Shown here: positions 8,559-16,545 of the stretch, piece by piece | Layout: the number at the start of each line of letters is the position of its first letter | Numbering within the stretch: position 1 is the stretch's first letter | NCBI GenBank assembly: GCA_964608455.1 | Contig: CAZSNM010000016.1 | Coordinates: forward strand, 1 to 25,818 | DNA from: DTDX01 sp964608455 | GTDB lineage: Archaea > Thermoproteota > Bathyarchaeia > 40CM-2-53-6 > DTDX01 | Direction: 5' to 3' | DNA length: 25,818 nucleotides | Notes under the pieces: model-generated | The model's database searches: none | The model's input: the letters and a program-made list of their open reading frames with translations, nothing else | Told to the model about the DNA's origin: nothing | Made by a program: the position numbers and the translations under genes

Positions 8559-10142
8559 ATGACTCAAAAAGTTTTAAATTGCAAATTGCTTTTTGAAAAA
8601 CTTAAAAATAAAGATGTAACAGCTAAGGAAATTAATGAATTTAAGCTTAAAATAGCTAAAACCCTTCATCTTAAAAAAGTTTTAAGTAACTCTGAAATTT
8701 TATCAATGTTAACTCCTGAAGAGAAAAAATTCCTTTTGAATTTATTTCAATTAAAAAAAGTTAGAAGCATTTCTGGTGTAAACATTGTAGCGGTTATGAC
8801 CGCTCCATATAAATGCCCTCATGGAAAATGTGCTTATTGTCCCTCAGAACCTGGTGTTCCAGAAAGCTATACTGGGCATGAACCCTCCTCTATGAGGGGG
8901 CTTCAATGCGATTTCGATCCTTATCTTCAAGTTTTAAATAGAATAAGGCAATTAAAAGAAATTGGACATTTAGTTAGCAAGGTTGAACTTATAATTCAAG
9001 GTGGAACTTTTCCAGCTATGCCTATTTCTTATCAAAAAAATTTTGTAAAAAGTTGTTTAGAAGCAATTATTGGAGAAAAAACTGAATCTTTAGAGGAAGC
9101 TAAAAAGAAAGCTGAGGAAAGCATTATTAGAAATGTTGGGTTAACAATTGAAACTAGACCTGATTGGTGCAAGCAAAAGCATATAGATTTAATGCTTGAA
9201 TTAGGCGCTACTAGAGTTGAAATAGGCGTCCAAACATTATATGATGATGTTTATAAGCTTGTTGAAAGAGGTCATACAGTTCAAGATGTTATTGATGCTT
9301 TTAGGGCAGCCAAGGATTCAGGATTAAAAATTGTTGCGCATATGATGCCTGGTTTACCAGGATGCAATTTTGAAAGGGATTTAAAAGCCTTCCAAATTTT
9401 ATTTAACGATTCAAGCTTTAAGCCAGATATGCTTAAGATTTATCCATGCTTAGTTTTAAAAAACACTAAACTTTATGAATGGTGGAAAGAAGGAAAATAC
9501 AAACCCTATTCTACTGAGGAAGCTTTAGAATTAATAACTAAAGTTAAGGCTAATATTCCTAAATGGGTTAGAATAATGAGGATTCAAAGAGATATTCCAG
9601 CCAATTTAATTATAGATGGGGTTAAAAAAGGTAATTTAAGAGAGTTAGCTCAAGAAAAATTAAGGCAGCAAGGTTTAAAATGTAACTGCATAAGATGCAG
9701 AGAAATAGGCCATAAAATGTTAAAAGAAAATATAAAACCTAAACTTGAAAACTTTAAGATTAATATTGAAGAATATGAAGCTTCTGAAGGAATAGAAACA
9801 TTTATTTCAATTGATGAACCTAGCGTTGATGCGTTAATAGGTTATTTAAGACTTAGAATTCCATCAGAAAAAGCTGAAAGACCTGAAATATTAAATGGAA
9901 AAACCTCTATAGTAAGAGAGCTTAAAGTTTGTGGTCCAGTAGTGCCTTTAGGAGAGCATTTTGAAGAAGCCTATCAACATAAGGGTTTAGGAGCAAAACT
10001 GCTTTTTGAAGCTGAAAAAATTTCTTTAGAAAAATTTGATTGCAAAAAAATTCTTGTTTTAAGCGGTTTAGGCGTAAAACCTTATTATAGACGATTAGGT
10101 TATCATTCAGATGGACCATATATGGCTAAAATATTAAATTAA
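8559..10142 (+). CDS. elp3: tRNA uridine-34 carboxymethylation radical-SAM/GNAT enzyme Elp3
   Basis: Adds the carboxymethyl group to U34 of tRNAs using acetyl-CoA and S-adenosylmethionine chemistry. The 527 residues show a radical-SAM Fe-S cluster motif (C86, C91, C94 in APYKCPHGKCAYCPSEPGVP), YTGHEPSSMRG, the QGGTFP and ETRPDWC barrel motifs, a zinc/cysteine region CNCIRCREIGH, and a C-terminal GNAT acetyltransferase domain (EAYQHKGLGAKLLFEAE; LGVKPYYRRLGYHSDGPYM). Full length for archaeal Elp3. It is the first gene of an operon with gatD (14-base gap) and gatE. Archaea lack the other Elongator subunits, so it presumably acts alone. Confidence 0.97.
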   Translation: MTQKVLNCKLLFEKLKNKDVTAKEINEFKLKIAKTLHLKKVLSNSEILSMLTPEEKKFLLNLFQLKKVRSISGVNIVAVMTAPYKCPHGKCAYCPSEPGVPESYTGHEPSSMRGLQCDFDPYLQVLNRIRQLKEIGHLVSKVELIIQGGTFPAMPISYQKNFVKSCLEAIIGEKTESLEEAKKKAEESIIRNVGLTIETRPDWCKQKHIDLMLELGATRVEIGVQTLYDDVYKLVERGHTVQDVIDAFRAAKDSGLKIVAHMMPGLPGCNFERDLKAFQILFNDSSFKPDMLKIYPCLVLKNTKLYEWWKEGKYKPYSTEEALELITKVKANIPKWVRIMRIQRDIPANLIIDGVKKGNLRELAQEKLRQQGLKCNCIRCREIGHKMLKENIKPKLENFKINIEEYEASEGIETFISIDEPSVDALIGYLRLRIPSEKAERPEILNGKTSIVRELKVCGPVVPLGEHFEEAYQHKGLGAKLLFEAEKISLEKFDCKKILVLSGLGVKPYYRRLGYHSDGPYMAKILN

Positions 10143-10156
10143 GAAGGTTAAGCATT

Positions 10157-11482
10157 TTGAGTGAATTAACAGGTTATAAAGGGTTAGCTTTAGAAAAACT
10201 GAAGGAAGCTAAAGCATCCTTAGGTGATGAAATAAAAATTATCAAGGGAGAAAAAGTTTATAGAGGAATTTTAATTCCAAGGCCTGAATATCAAAACAGT
10301 GATTATATAATTTTAAAATTAAAAAGTGGATATAACATAGGCGTTAAAATAGATTCAAATGTTAAAATCGAGGTTTTAGGATTTAAAGTTGAACCTAAAT
10401 TTGTTAAACCCCCCCCTCCAGAAACAAAAGAGGGTTTACCCCAAATTTCTATAATAAGTACAGGTGGTACAATTGCCAGTAGAGTTGATTATAGAACTGG
10501 AGCTGTTGAACCAGCTTTAAATGCTGAAGATATTTATAGCATAGTTCCTGAACTTTCCAATATAGCCAAAATAAATACTGAAATCCTTTATAACGAATTT
10601 AGTGAAAATTTTACTCCAAACCATTGGGAAACAATTGCTGAAATTACAGCTAAAAATATTGAGAATGGAGTTGATGGAGTAGTTATATGTCATGGAACAG
10701 ATACAATGGCTTATACAGCTGCAGCTTTAAGCTTCGCTTTACAAAATCTTCCAGTTCCAGTGATTTTAGTTGGTTCTCAAAGATCCTCAGATAGACCTAG
10801 CTCAGATGCTGCAACAAACCTTATAGGAGCTGTAGCGATTTCAGCTAAAGCTTCATTTGCTGAAGTTGCAATAGTAATGCATAAAAACACATCTGATGAT
10901 AAATTAATTGTTATTAAAGGTGTTAAAGCTAGAAAATGCCATACAAGTGCTAGAAATGCTTTTAAATCTATAAATGCTCAACCTCTTGCAGAATACGATT
11001 TAATAAATAACGAAATTAAAATTTTAAATAAAGATTTTAAAGCTAGAGCAAAAGATAAAAAACTAATTTTAAAACCAAAATTTAATAGTAAAGCAGCTTT
11101 AATAAAATTTTATCCAGGAATGAACCCTGAAATTATAGATCATTTTGTTGATAAGGGATATTTAGGATTAATTCTTGAAGGAACAGGTTTAGGGCATGTA
11201 AGTCGATACTGCTATAACTCTATAAAAAGAGCTGTTAAAGAAGGAGTATTTATTGGAATGACTTCTCAATGCATCTGGGGCAGAGTAAACATGCATGTTT
11301 ACTATACTGGAAGAGATTTATTAAATTTAGGGGTTACTCCACTTGAAGATATGCTTCCTGAAACAGCCTTAGTTAAATTAATGTGGGTTTTGGCTCAAAC
11401 CACAAACCTAAATGAAATTAAAAATTTAATGCTAGAAAATATTGCTGGAGAAATCTCAAGCAAAAGATTGTATGAGGGATAA
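10157..11482 (+). CDS. gatD: Glu-tRNA(Gln) amidotransferase subunit D
   Basis: Archaeal-specific subunit that releases ammonia from asparagine or glutamine for conversion of Glu-tRNA(Gln) to Gln-tRNA(Gln). The 441-residue protein has a small N-terminal barrel (1-75), a linker with PPPP (85-88), and an L-asparaginase-like domain. Visible catalytic motifs are STGGTIAS (T102, T105), the second-threonine block CHGTDTMAYTAAAL, and GSQRSSDRPSSDAATNL. The start is TTG at 10157. It lies between elp3 and gatE with only 4 bases to gatE, so cotranslation is likely. Confidence 0.96.
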   Translation: MSELTGYKGLALEKLKEAKASLGDEIKIIKGEKVYRGILIPRPEYQNSDYIILKLKSGYNIGVKIDSNVKIEVLGFKVEPKFVKPPPPETKEGLPQISIISTGGTIASRVDYRTGAVEPALNAEDIYSIVPELSNIAKINTEILYNEFSENFTPNHWETIAEITAKNIENGVDGVVICHGTDTMAYTAAALSFALQNLPVPVILVGSQRSSDRPSSDAATNLIGAVAISAKASFAEVAIVMHKNTSDDKLIVIKGVKARKCHTSARNAFKSINAQPLAEYDLINNEIKILNKDFKARAKDKKLILKPKFNSKAALIKFYPGMNPEIIDHFVDKGYLGLILEGTGLGHVSRYCYNSIKRAVKEGVFIGMTSQCIWGRVNMHVYYTGRDLLNLGVTPLEDMLPETALVKLMWVLAQTTNLNEIKNLMLENIAGEISSKRLYEG

Positions 11483-11486
11483 ATAA

Positions 11487-13391
11487 TTGAGTTTAAATTA
11501 TGAAGAAATTGGATTAAAAGATGGTCTTGAAATTCATTGTCAACTTGATACTGAAAAAAAGCTTTTTTGCAATTGCTTAACAAAACTTTCAGTTAATCCT
11601 CCAAGCCTTAAGTTTATTAGACGTTTAAGACCCACTCAAAGTGAACTTGGCCAAATAGATCCGGCAGCTTTATTTGAATTTAAAAAGGGAAAATTAATTA
11701 TTTATGAAGCTGATTTTGAAACATGCTGTTTAGTTGAAATGGATGAAGAACCTCCCCATGAATTAAATAGAGAAGCTTTAGAAACAGCTTTAACTATAGC
11801 GCTTCTTTTAAACGCTGAACCAATTGAAGAAATTCATGTAATGAGAAAGGTTGTAATAGATGGTTCCAATACAACAGGTTTTCAAAGAACCGCAGCTGTT
11901 GCCTTAAATGGTTTTATTCAAGTTGAAAATAAGAAAATTCCAATTGAACATGTGAGTTTAGAGGAGGATGCTGCTAGAAAAACTGGGGAATCAGGATTAA
12001 CAGTTAGCTATAGAATAGATAGATTAGGAATACCACTTGTTGAAGTTGCTACCGCTCCAGTTATAAATAGTCCAATTGAAGCTCAAAATGTAGCTTTAGC
12101 TATAGGAAGAATTTTAAAGGCTACAGGAAAAGTTAAAAGAGGAATCGGAACAATAAGGCAAGATCTTAATGTTTCAATTAAGGAAGGCGCCTTAATAGAG
12201 ATTAAGGGTGTTCAAAAATTAGAATTAATAGGAAAAGTTGTGGAGTATGAAGTGAAACGTCAACTTTCATTGATAGAAATTAAAAATGAATTAAAGAAGA
12301 GAGGTTTAACAACAGAATTAATTCAAAATGAAATTTTTGATGTAACCTCAATTTTAAAAGAAACAAAAAGCAGAATAATTAAGGAAGCTCTTGATAAAGG
12401 TGGAGTAACTCTAGCTATTAAATTACCTAAATTTGCTGGGTTGCTTAAAAAAGAATTAATTCCTGGAGTAAGGCTTGGAACAGAAATGGCTTATAGAGCT
12501 ATGTTTGCCGGTAAAGTTAAAGGTTTATTTCATACAGATGAATTACCTGGATATGGAATTTCAAAAGAAGAAGTTGAAAAAATCGCTGAAAAACTTAAGT
12601 TAACTAAGGAGGATGCTGCTGTAATCATAGCTGATTTAAAAGAAAATGCTGAAGATGCTTTAAAAGCTGTTATTGAAAGAGCTAAAGAAGCTATTTTAGG
12701 TGTTCCAGAAGAAACAAGAGCTGCAAACCCTGATGGAACAACTCATTACATGAGACCTAGACCTGGAGCTGCAAGAATGTATCCTGAAACAGATATTCCA
12801 CCGATACAAATAACTGAAGAAATGCTTCTTAAAATTAAAAGAAATCTTCCTGCACTTCCTGAAGAAATTATTAACCGTTTAATTAAAATTTATGGAATAA
12901 ACTTTAAATTAGCTCAACAATTACTGGATTCAGATAAAATTAATTTATTTGAAGAAATTGCTTCTAAAGTTAAAATTCCTCCATCTTTTATTGCTACAGT
13001 TTTAACTGAAACCCTAAAAAACCTTGAAAGAGAAGGTTTTGAAATAGAAAAAATAACTGATGAACAAATAAAAGAAACTTTTGATCTTATCGATAAAGGA
13101 CTTACAGCTAAAGAATCTGTAGGGGAAATTTTTAAATGGCTTGCTAAAAATGAAAATGCTAATCCAAAAGATGCCTTAACCAGTTTAAATTTAAAAATGC
13201 TTAATGAAAAAGAAATTGAAAAAATTGTTTTAGAAATTATTAATGAAAATTTAGATCTTATAAAGGTTGAGAACGAAGTTGCCTTTAAAAAATTAATGAA
13301 TTTAGCTATGAGTAAGCTTAGAGGAAAAGCAGATCCGAAGAAAGTTATGGAAATTATTAAAAAAGAGGTGGAGCGGTTTAAGAAGAATTAA
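11487..13391 (+). CDS. gatE: Glu-tRNA(Gln) amidotransferase subunit E
   Basis: GatB-related subunit that binds mischarged Glu-tRNA(Gln), phosphorylates the glutamyl group and amidates it with ammonia from GatD. The 634 residues begin GLKDGLEIHCQLDTEKKLFCNC, the cradle start of GatB/GatE, and include HEFPHELN-like EEPPHELNREALE, VSLEEDAARKTGESG, YRIDRLGIPLVEVATAP, and the GatE-specific AspRS-like insertion before PRPGAARMYPETDIPPI. The C-terminal helical/YqeY-like tail is present. TTG start with GAGGG upstream. Its stop codon overlaps that of the convergent 87-residue gene by 2 bases. Confidence 0.96.
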   Translation: MSLNYEEIGLKDGLEIHCQLDTEKKLFCNCLTKLSVNPPSLKFIRRLRPTQSELGQIDPAALFEFKKGKLIIYEADFETCCLVEMDEEPPHELNREALETALTIALLLNAEPIEEIHVMRKVVIDGSNTTGFQRTAAVALNGFIQVENKKIPIEHVSLEEDAARKTGESGLTVSYRIDRLGIPLVEVATAPVINSPIEAQNVALAIGRILKATGKVKRGIGTIRQDLNVSIKEGALIEIKGVQKLELIGKVVEYEVKRQLSLIEIKNELKKRGLTTELIQNEIFDVTSILKETKSRIIKEALDKGGVTLAIKLPKFAGLLKKELIPGVRLGTEMAYRAMFAGKVKGLFHTDELPGYGISKEEVEKIAEKLKLTKEDAAVIIADLKENAEDALKAVIERAKEAILGVPEETRAANPDGTTHYMRPRPGAARMYPETDIPPIQITEEMLLKIKRNLPALPEEIINRLIKIYGINFKLAQQLLDSDKINLFEEIASKVKIPPSFIATVLTETLKNLEREGFEIEKITDEQIKETFDLIDKGLTAKESVGEIFKWLAKNENANPKDALTSLNLKMLNEKEIEKIVLEIINENLDLIKVENEVAFKKLMNLAMSKLRGKADPKKVMEIIKKEVERFKKN

Positions 13392-13651
13392 ATTATTTCT
13401 TCATCCTTCATTGGATTATAACCTAATTTTTTAATCCTTTCAAAATCATGTTGAAGAAAAGGCGTTAAAGCTGTTTCTTCTCCAATATAAATTAATGGAA
13501 AACCACATATACTGCAGATTCTTTCTTCAATAGTTGCAATCACTTTTGGAGCATAAAAATAGTTTGTTAACACAGCCACTCCTCTAGCATCTGGATGATT
13601 TAAAAAATTTATGCAATCAAAGAATAGCCAAAGAGTCCATCTTTCCTCCAT
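13388..13651 (-). CDS. Small conserved-looking protein of unknown function
   Basis: 87 residues, not recognised. It has an aromatic N-terminus (WTLWLFFDCINFLNHPDARG), a central strand-rich part with one CSICG motif (a single CxxC, enough for half a metal site only), and an acidic C-terminus. No signal peptide or clear membrane helix. It could be a small alpha/beta domain whose cysteine pair dimerises around zinc (inference). It converges tail-to-tail with gatE with overlapping stops, and lies directly beside the gap-flanking repeat. Codon use resembles the neighbours, so it is probably a real gene. Confidence 0.55.
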   Translation of the reverse strand: MEERWTLWLFFDCINFLNHPDARGVAVLTNYFYAPKVIATIEERICSICGFPLIYIGEETALTPFLQHDFERIKKLGYNPMKDEEII

Positions 13652-13698
13652 AATAGGTTTCCCCCAATTTTCACATATGGTAATTTATACATACAACA

Positions 13699-13753
13699 AT
13701 TTAATAGTATATTTTATGCAACATTTAAGCTATTATATCTAATTTTATTTACA
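13699..13753 (+). repeat. 55-bp exact repeat, left copy (abuts N-gap)
   Basis: The 55 bases ending exactly at the gap edge are identical to the 55 bases beginning exactly after the gap (13854-13908). An exact k-mer-length overlap at both contig ends suggests that the two contigs really join with a 55-base overlap and that the intervening Ns are artefactual. Confidence 0.9.
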
Positions 13754-13853
13754 NNNNNNNNNNNNNNNNNNNNNNNNNNNNNNNNNNNNNNNNNNNNNNN
13801 NNNNNNNNNNNNNNNNNNNNNNNNNNNNNNNNNNNNNNNNNNNNNNNNNNNNN
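13754..13853. other. Assembly gap of 100 Ns
   Basis: Exactly 100 unknown bases, the usual placeholder size. Both flanks are the same 55-bp sequence, so the true distance may be negative (an overlap), or a tandem repeat may have collapsed here. Confidence 0.98.
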
Positions 13854-13908
13854 ATTTAATAGTATATTTTATGCAACATTTAAGCTATTATATCTAATTT
13901 TATTTACA
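13854..13908 (+). repeat. 55-bp exact repeat, right copy (abuts N-gap)
   Basis: Identical to 13699-13753 over all 55 bases. It lies in the non-coding space between the 87-residue gene and the end of hisIE. Confidence 0.9.
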
Positions 13909-13919
13909 TACAATAAAAA

Positions 13920-14591
13920 TCAGCTTTTTTCAGTTTTAACTTTATGTCTTCTTTTTAACTCCTCAAAAATCTTCTTTAAACTTATTTTTTTGCTAGCTAA
14001 TAAAACTAAAATGTGAAAAATTAAATCTGAAGCTTCAAAAACAACTTCTTTTTCTTCATTCTTTTTTGAGGCTAAAACTAATTCAAAAGCTTCTTCCCCT
14101 AGTTTTTGCAGAATCGCATCTTCACCTTTAGCATATAAACTGGCTACATAGGAATCTTCTTTAGGCTCTTCTATTCTTTCTAAAATAACTTCATAAATTT
14201 TTTCTAGAAATCTCCCATCAAGTTCTTCTTTTTCTAAAGCAATGAAAGAATTATGAAAACATGATTCTTCGCCGGTATGGCAGCAGGCGCCTATTTGATG
14301 AACTTTAAATAAAATAGCGTCGTTATCACAATCTAAAATAACATTTTCTAAAATAGAGTAATGCCCAGACTCCTCGCCTTTAAGCCATATTCTTTTTTTT
14401 GTTCTGCTCCAATAATGCATTTTACCAGTTTTTAATGTAAGTTTTAATGCTTCTTCATTCATAAAAGCTTGCATTAAAACCTTGTTTGTAGCTACATCCT
14501 GAACCACAACTGGGACTAAACCATTCATTTTTTTAAAGTTAACCTTAAAAATAAAATCTTCTATTTCTTTTTCTGAAAGCTTTAGAACCAT
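13920..14591 (-). CDS. hisIE: Bifunctional phosphoribosyl-AMP cyclohydrolase / phosphoribosyl-ATP pyrophosphatase
   Basis: Catalyses steps 2 and 3 of histidine synthesis. The N-terminal cyclohydrolase domain (about 1-115) shows MNEEALKLTLKTGKMHYWSR, the metal site DCDNDA, and QIGACCHTGEESCF with zinc cysteines. The C-terminal pyrophosphatase domain (about 125-223) shows SYVASLYAKGEDAILQKLGEEAFEL, with the EE..E metal-binding helix, and EASDLIFHILVLLA. GGAGATG precedes the ATG. It is separated from the other his genes by a plus-strand membrane-protein gene, so it must have its own promoter. Confidence 0.96.
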   Translation of the reverse strand: MVLKLSEKEIEDFIFKVNFKKMNGLVPVVVQDVATNKVLMQAFMNEEALKLTLKTGKMHYWSRTKKRIWLKGEESGHYSILENVILDCDNDAILFKVHQIGACCHTGEESCFHNSFIALEKEELDGRFLEKIYEVILERIEEPKEDSYVASLYAKGEDAILQKLGEEAFELVLASKKNEEKEVVFEASDLIFHILVLLASKKISLKKIFEELKRRHKVKTEKS

Positions 14592-14745
14592 TTTTCATCT
14601 CCAAGTATTAGCATAATTTCCCTATTTAATTTAATAAATGATATCATTTATAAAAAAAGCTTTTTTGAGCTTTCAGAAATTTTGTATAGAAAAGTTATAT
14701 GTTTTTATGTAGTACATAACTACAGTAAAAAAAGGGGGTTAAGCG
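14592..14745. promoter_or_regulatory. Divergent promoter region hisIE / AlaE-like gene with two inverted repeats
   Basis: It contains a perfect 18-bp palindrome (ATAAATGATATCATTTAT, 14634-14651), which could be an operator or a two-way TATA region for hisIE. It also contains an inverted repeat TGTAGT-5 nt-ACTACA (14708-14724), just downstream of the TATA-like GTTATATGT (about 14695-14703). The second repeat would lie at or before the start of transcription of the plus-strand gene, a usual repressor position. The regulator is unknown. Confidence 0.45.
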
Positions 14746-14985
14746 ATGGGGCTACAAAAAATATCTATTGCATTAATTGCTAAAAGAAATCTTAAAAAAT
14801 TTATTGTTGATTCATTAGCTCATACAATTTTTTATGGGATTATAGGCGCCATAATCGCAATAGTTTTAGGAATAGAATTTAAAGTTTATATAGCAATGTC
14901 TATTCTTGGCACCGCAGCTCAAATTTTAAGTGGAGGAATTTTTGGAAGATTTTTAGATTTTATTAGGCGTCTAGCTAAAGTTTAG
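14746..14985 (+). CDS. Small two-helix membrane protein, half-length AlaE-like
   Basis: 79 residues with two hydrophobic segments: about 27-45 (IFYGIIGAIIAIVLGIEF) and about 48-68 (VYIAMSILGTAAQILSGGIFG). It ends RFLDFIRRLAKV. Residues 20-79 align without gaps, as far as I recall the E. coli L-alanine exporter AlaE, to that protein's C-terminal half: DxLA near the start, a GxxxG in the second helix, and FLDxxRRLxKV at the end. AlaE is about 149 residues with four helices and looks internally duplicated, so this would be a half unit working as a dimer. Strong GGGGG ribosome site; the gene sits inside the his cluster on the opposite strand. An amino acid export role is inference. Confidence 0.6.
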   Translation: MGLQKISIALIAKRNLKKFIVDSLAHTIFYGIIGAIIAIVLGIEFKVYIAMSILGTAAQILSGGIFGRFLDFIRRLAKV

Positions 14986-15009
14986 CCTTTAAAAATAAAA
15001 ATTATATTT

Positions 15010-15816
15010 TTAAGTTCTAACGGGGACTCCATGCATTTTTAAAAGTTCCTTCACCTTCATTATGGTGTATTCTCCTTCATGAAAAATTGAGGCTGCTAAA
15101 GCTGCATCTGCCTTCCCTTTTGTTAAAACCTCTAAAATATGCTCAGGTTTTCCAGCTCCTCCGCTAGCAATCACTGGAATATTAATGTTTTCGCTTATAG
15201 TTTTTGTTAAATAAATATCATAACCGCTTTTTGTTCCATCGCAATCCATGCTTGTAAGCAGTATTTCACCTGCTCCAAGCTCTTCAACTTTTTTAGCCCA
15301 TTCTATAGCATCTATACCTGTTTTAGTTCTTCCCCCTTCTATATAAACCTCCCACCAGCATCTTCCTTGAGGCGTATCCACTATTTTTACCCCAGGCTTA
15401 TTTAATTCTGTGTAATTTCTTTTAGCATCTATAGCAACAACTATGCATTGACTTCCAAAGATTTCAGCAGCTTTTTTAATTAAATTCGGTTTTTTAACAG
15501 CAAAAGTATTTATAGAAACTTTATCTGCTCCTGAGCAAAGAATTCGCCTTATATCCCTTAAACTTTTTATTCCTCCACCAACAGTAAATGGAATAAAAAT
15601 TTTTTCAGCTGTTCTTTTTACAACATCCAAAATTATGTTTCTACGTTCATATGATGCTGTAACATCCAAAAAAACAAGTTCATCCGCACCTTGTTCATCA
15701 TAAATTTCAGCTAACTCAACTGGATCCCCCTCCACTCTTAAATTTTTAAATTTAACCCCCTTAACAACTTTTCCTTTTTCAACATCTAAACAAGGAATTA
15801 TCCTTTTCGTTAGCAT
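15010..15816 (-). CDS. hisF: Imidazole glycerol phosphate synthase, cyclase subunit
   Basis: Uses ammonia from HisH to make imidazole glycerol phosphate and AICAR from PRFAR. The 268-residue (beta/alpha)8 barrel shows the catalytic aspartates in IPCLDV (D11) and VVAIDAKR, plus GADELVFLDVTAS, TVGGGI, GADKVSIN, ILLTSMDCDGTKSGYD and IASGGAG phosphate-binding loops. It is slightly longer than the usual 253 residues. It overlaps the end of hisA by 7 bases, so the two are translationally coupled. It converges with the AlaE-like gene. Confidence 0.97.
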   Translation of the reverse strand: MLTKRIIPCLDVEKGKVVKGVKFKNLRVEGDPVELAEIYDEQGADELVFLDVTASYERRNIILDVVKRTAEKIFIPFTVGGGIKSLRDIRRILCSGADKVSINTFAVKKPNLIKKAAEIFGSQCIVVAIDAKRNYTELNKPGVKIVDTPQGRCWWEVYIEGGRTKTGIDAIEWAKKVEELGAGEILLTSMDCDGTKSGYDIYLTKTISENINIPVIASGGAGKPEHILEVLTKGKADAALAASIFHEGEYTIMKVKELLKMHGVPVRT

Positions 15817-16538
15817 TCTTTTGCAGCCTCCATAGCTTCTTTTAAAGTAAATATTTGTTCATAAAGGGCTTTCCCAACTATAACTCCATCAAGTTTAAGT
15901 TTAGATAACCTTTTAATATCTTCTAAACTTCCTATGCCTCCTGAAGCTATAAACTCCACTTTTGATAAACGTGGAATTTTAGAAATTTTATTTATTGATG
16001 GACCTGCTAAAGTTCCGTCTTTCTCAATTAAGGTTAAAATCAAAGCTCCAATATTAAATTCTTTAATCTTTAATATTAAATCCTTGTATGATAAATTTAA
16101 TTCTTTTCTCCAACCTTTAACAGCTATTTTTTCTCCTTTAACATCTATAGCTGCTGCTGTTTTCTCAGGTCCAAAAACTTCTGAAAATTTTTTTATCAAT
16201 TCTGGATTTTCAATTAATGCTGTTCCAAATATAACTCTATTTACACCATACTTTATAAGTTCCTCAGCTTTTTCAAATGAGTTAATTCCTCCCCCGACCT
16301 GAACCTTAACTTTAGCTTCTTTAGCTTTCTTTAAAATTTGCTTTATGATATTAATGTTTTCTCCAAAGTTTAAAGTGGCATCTAAATCTATTACATGTAT
16401 CCATTTAGCTCCATCTTTAATAAATCTTTCAAGTGGAATTAATGGATTATCAAAATAAACTTTTTTTGTTTCAGGTTTTCCCATAATTAACCTAACGCAT
16501 TTACCATCCATCAAATCTATAGCAGGTATAACTATCAT
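15810..16538 (-). CDS. hisA: ProFAR isomerase
   Basis: Fourth step of histidine synthesis (Amadori rearrangement of ProFAR to PRFAR). 242-residue barrel with IPAIDLMDGKCVRL (catalytic D8), GAKWIHVIDLDATL, QVGGGI, VNRVIFGTA, AAIDVKGEKIAVKGW (second catalytic aspartate) and IASGGIGSLEDI, the repeated half-barrel phosphate loops. Weak ribosome site; 7 bases behind hisH. In some organisms HisA-like proteins also serve tryptophan synthesis (PriA); nothing here shows that. Confidence 0.97.
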   Translation of the reverse strand: MIVIPAIDLMDGKCVRLIMGKPETKKVYFDNPLIPLERFIKDGAKWIHVIDLDATLNFGENINIIKQILKKAKEAKVKVQVGGGINSFEKAEELIKYGVNRVIFGTALIENPELIKKFSEVFGPEKTAAAIDVKGEKIAVKGWRKELNLSYKDLILKIKEFNIGALILTLIEKDGTLAGPSINKISKIPRLSKVEFIASGGIGSLEDIKRLSKLKLDGVIVGKALYEQIFTLKEAMEAAKEC

Positions 16539-16545
16539 AAATAAA

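Noticed and set aside
13699..13908. Two-copy repeat as a CRISPR array
   Set aside because: Only two copies, 55 bp each, exactly at gap edges, with no spacer pattern or cas genes.
14634..14667. Palindromic AT-rich stretch as a replication origin or attachment site
   Set aside because: No origin-type repeats, no orc1/cdc6 gene, no integrase or tRNA nearby.
15934..16302. 122-residue plus-strand frame opposite hisA
   Set aside because: Antisense shadow of the conserved hisA coding sequence; no family resemblance.
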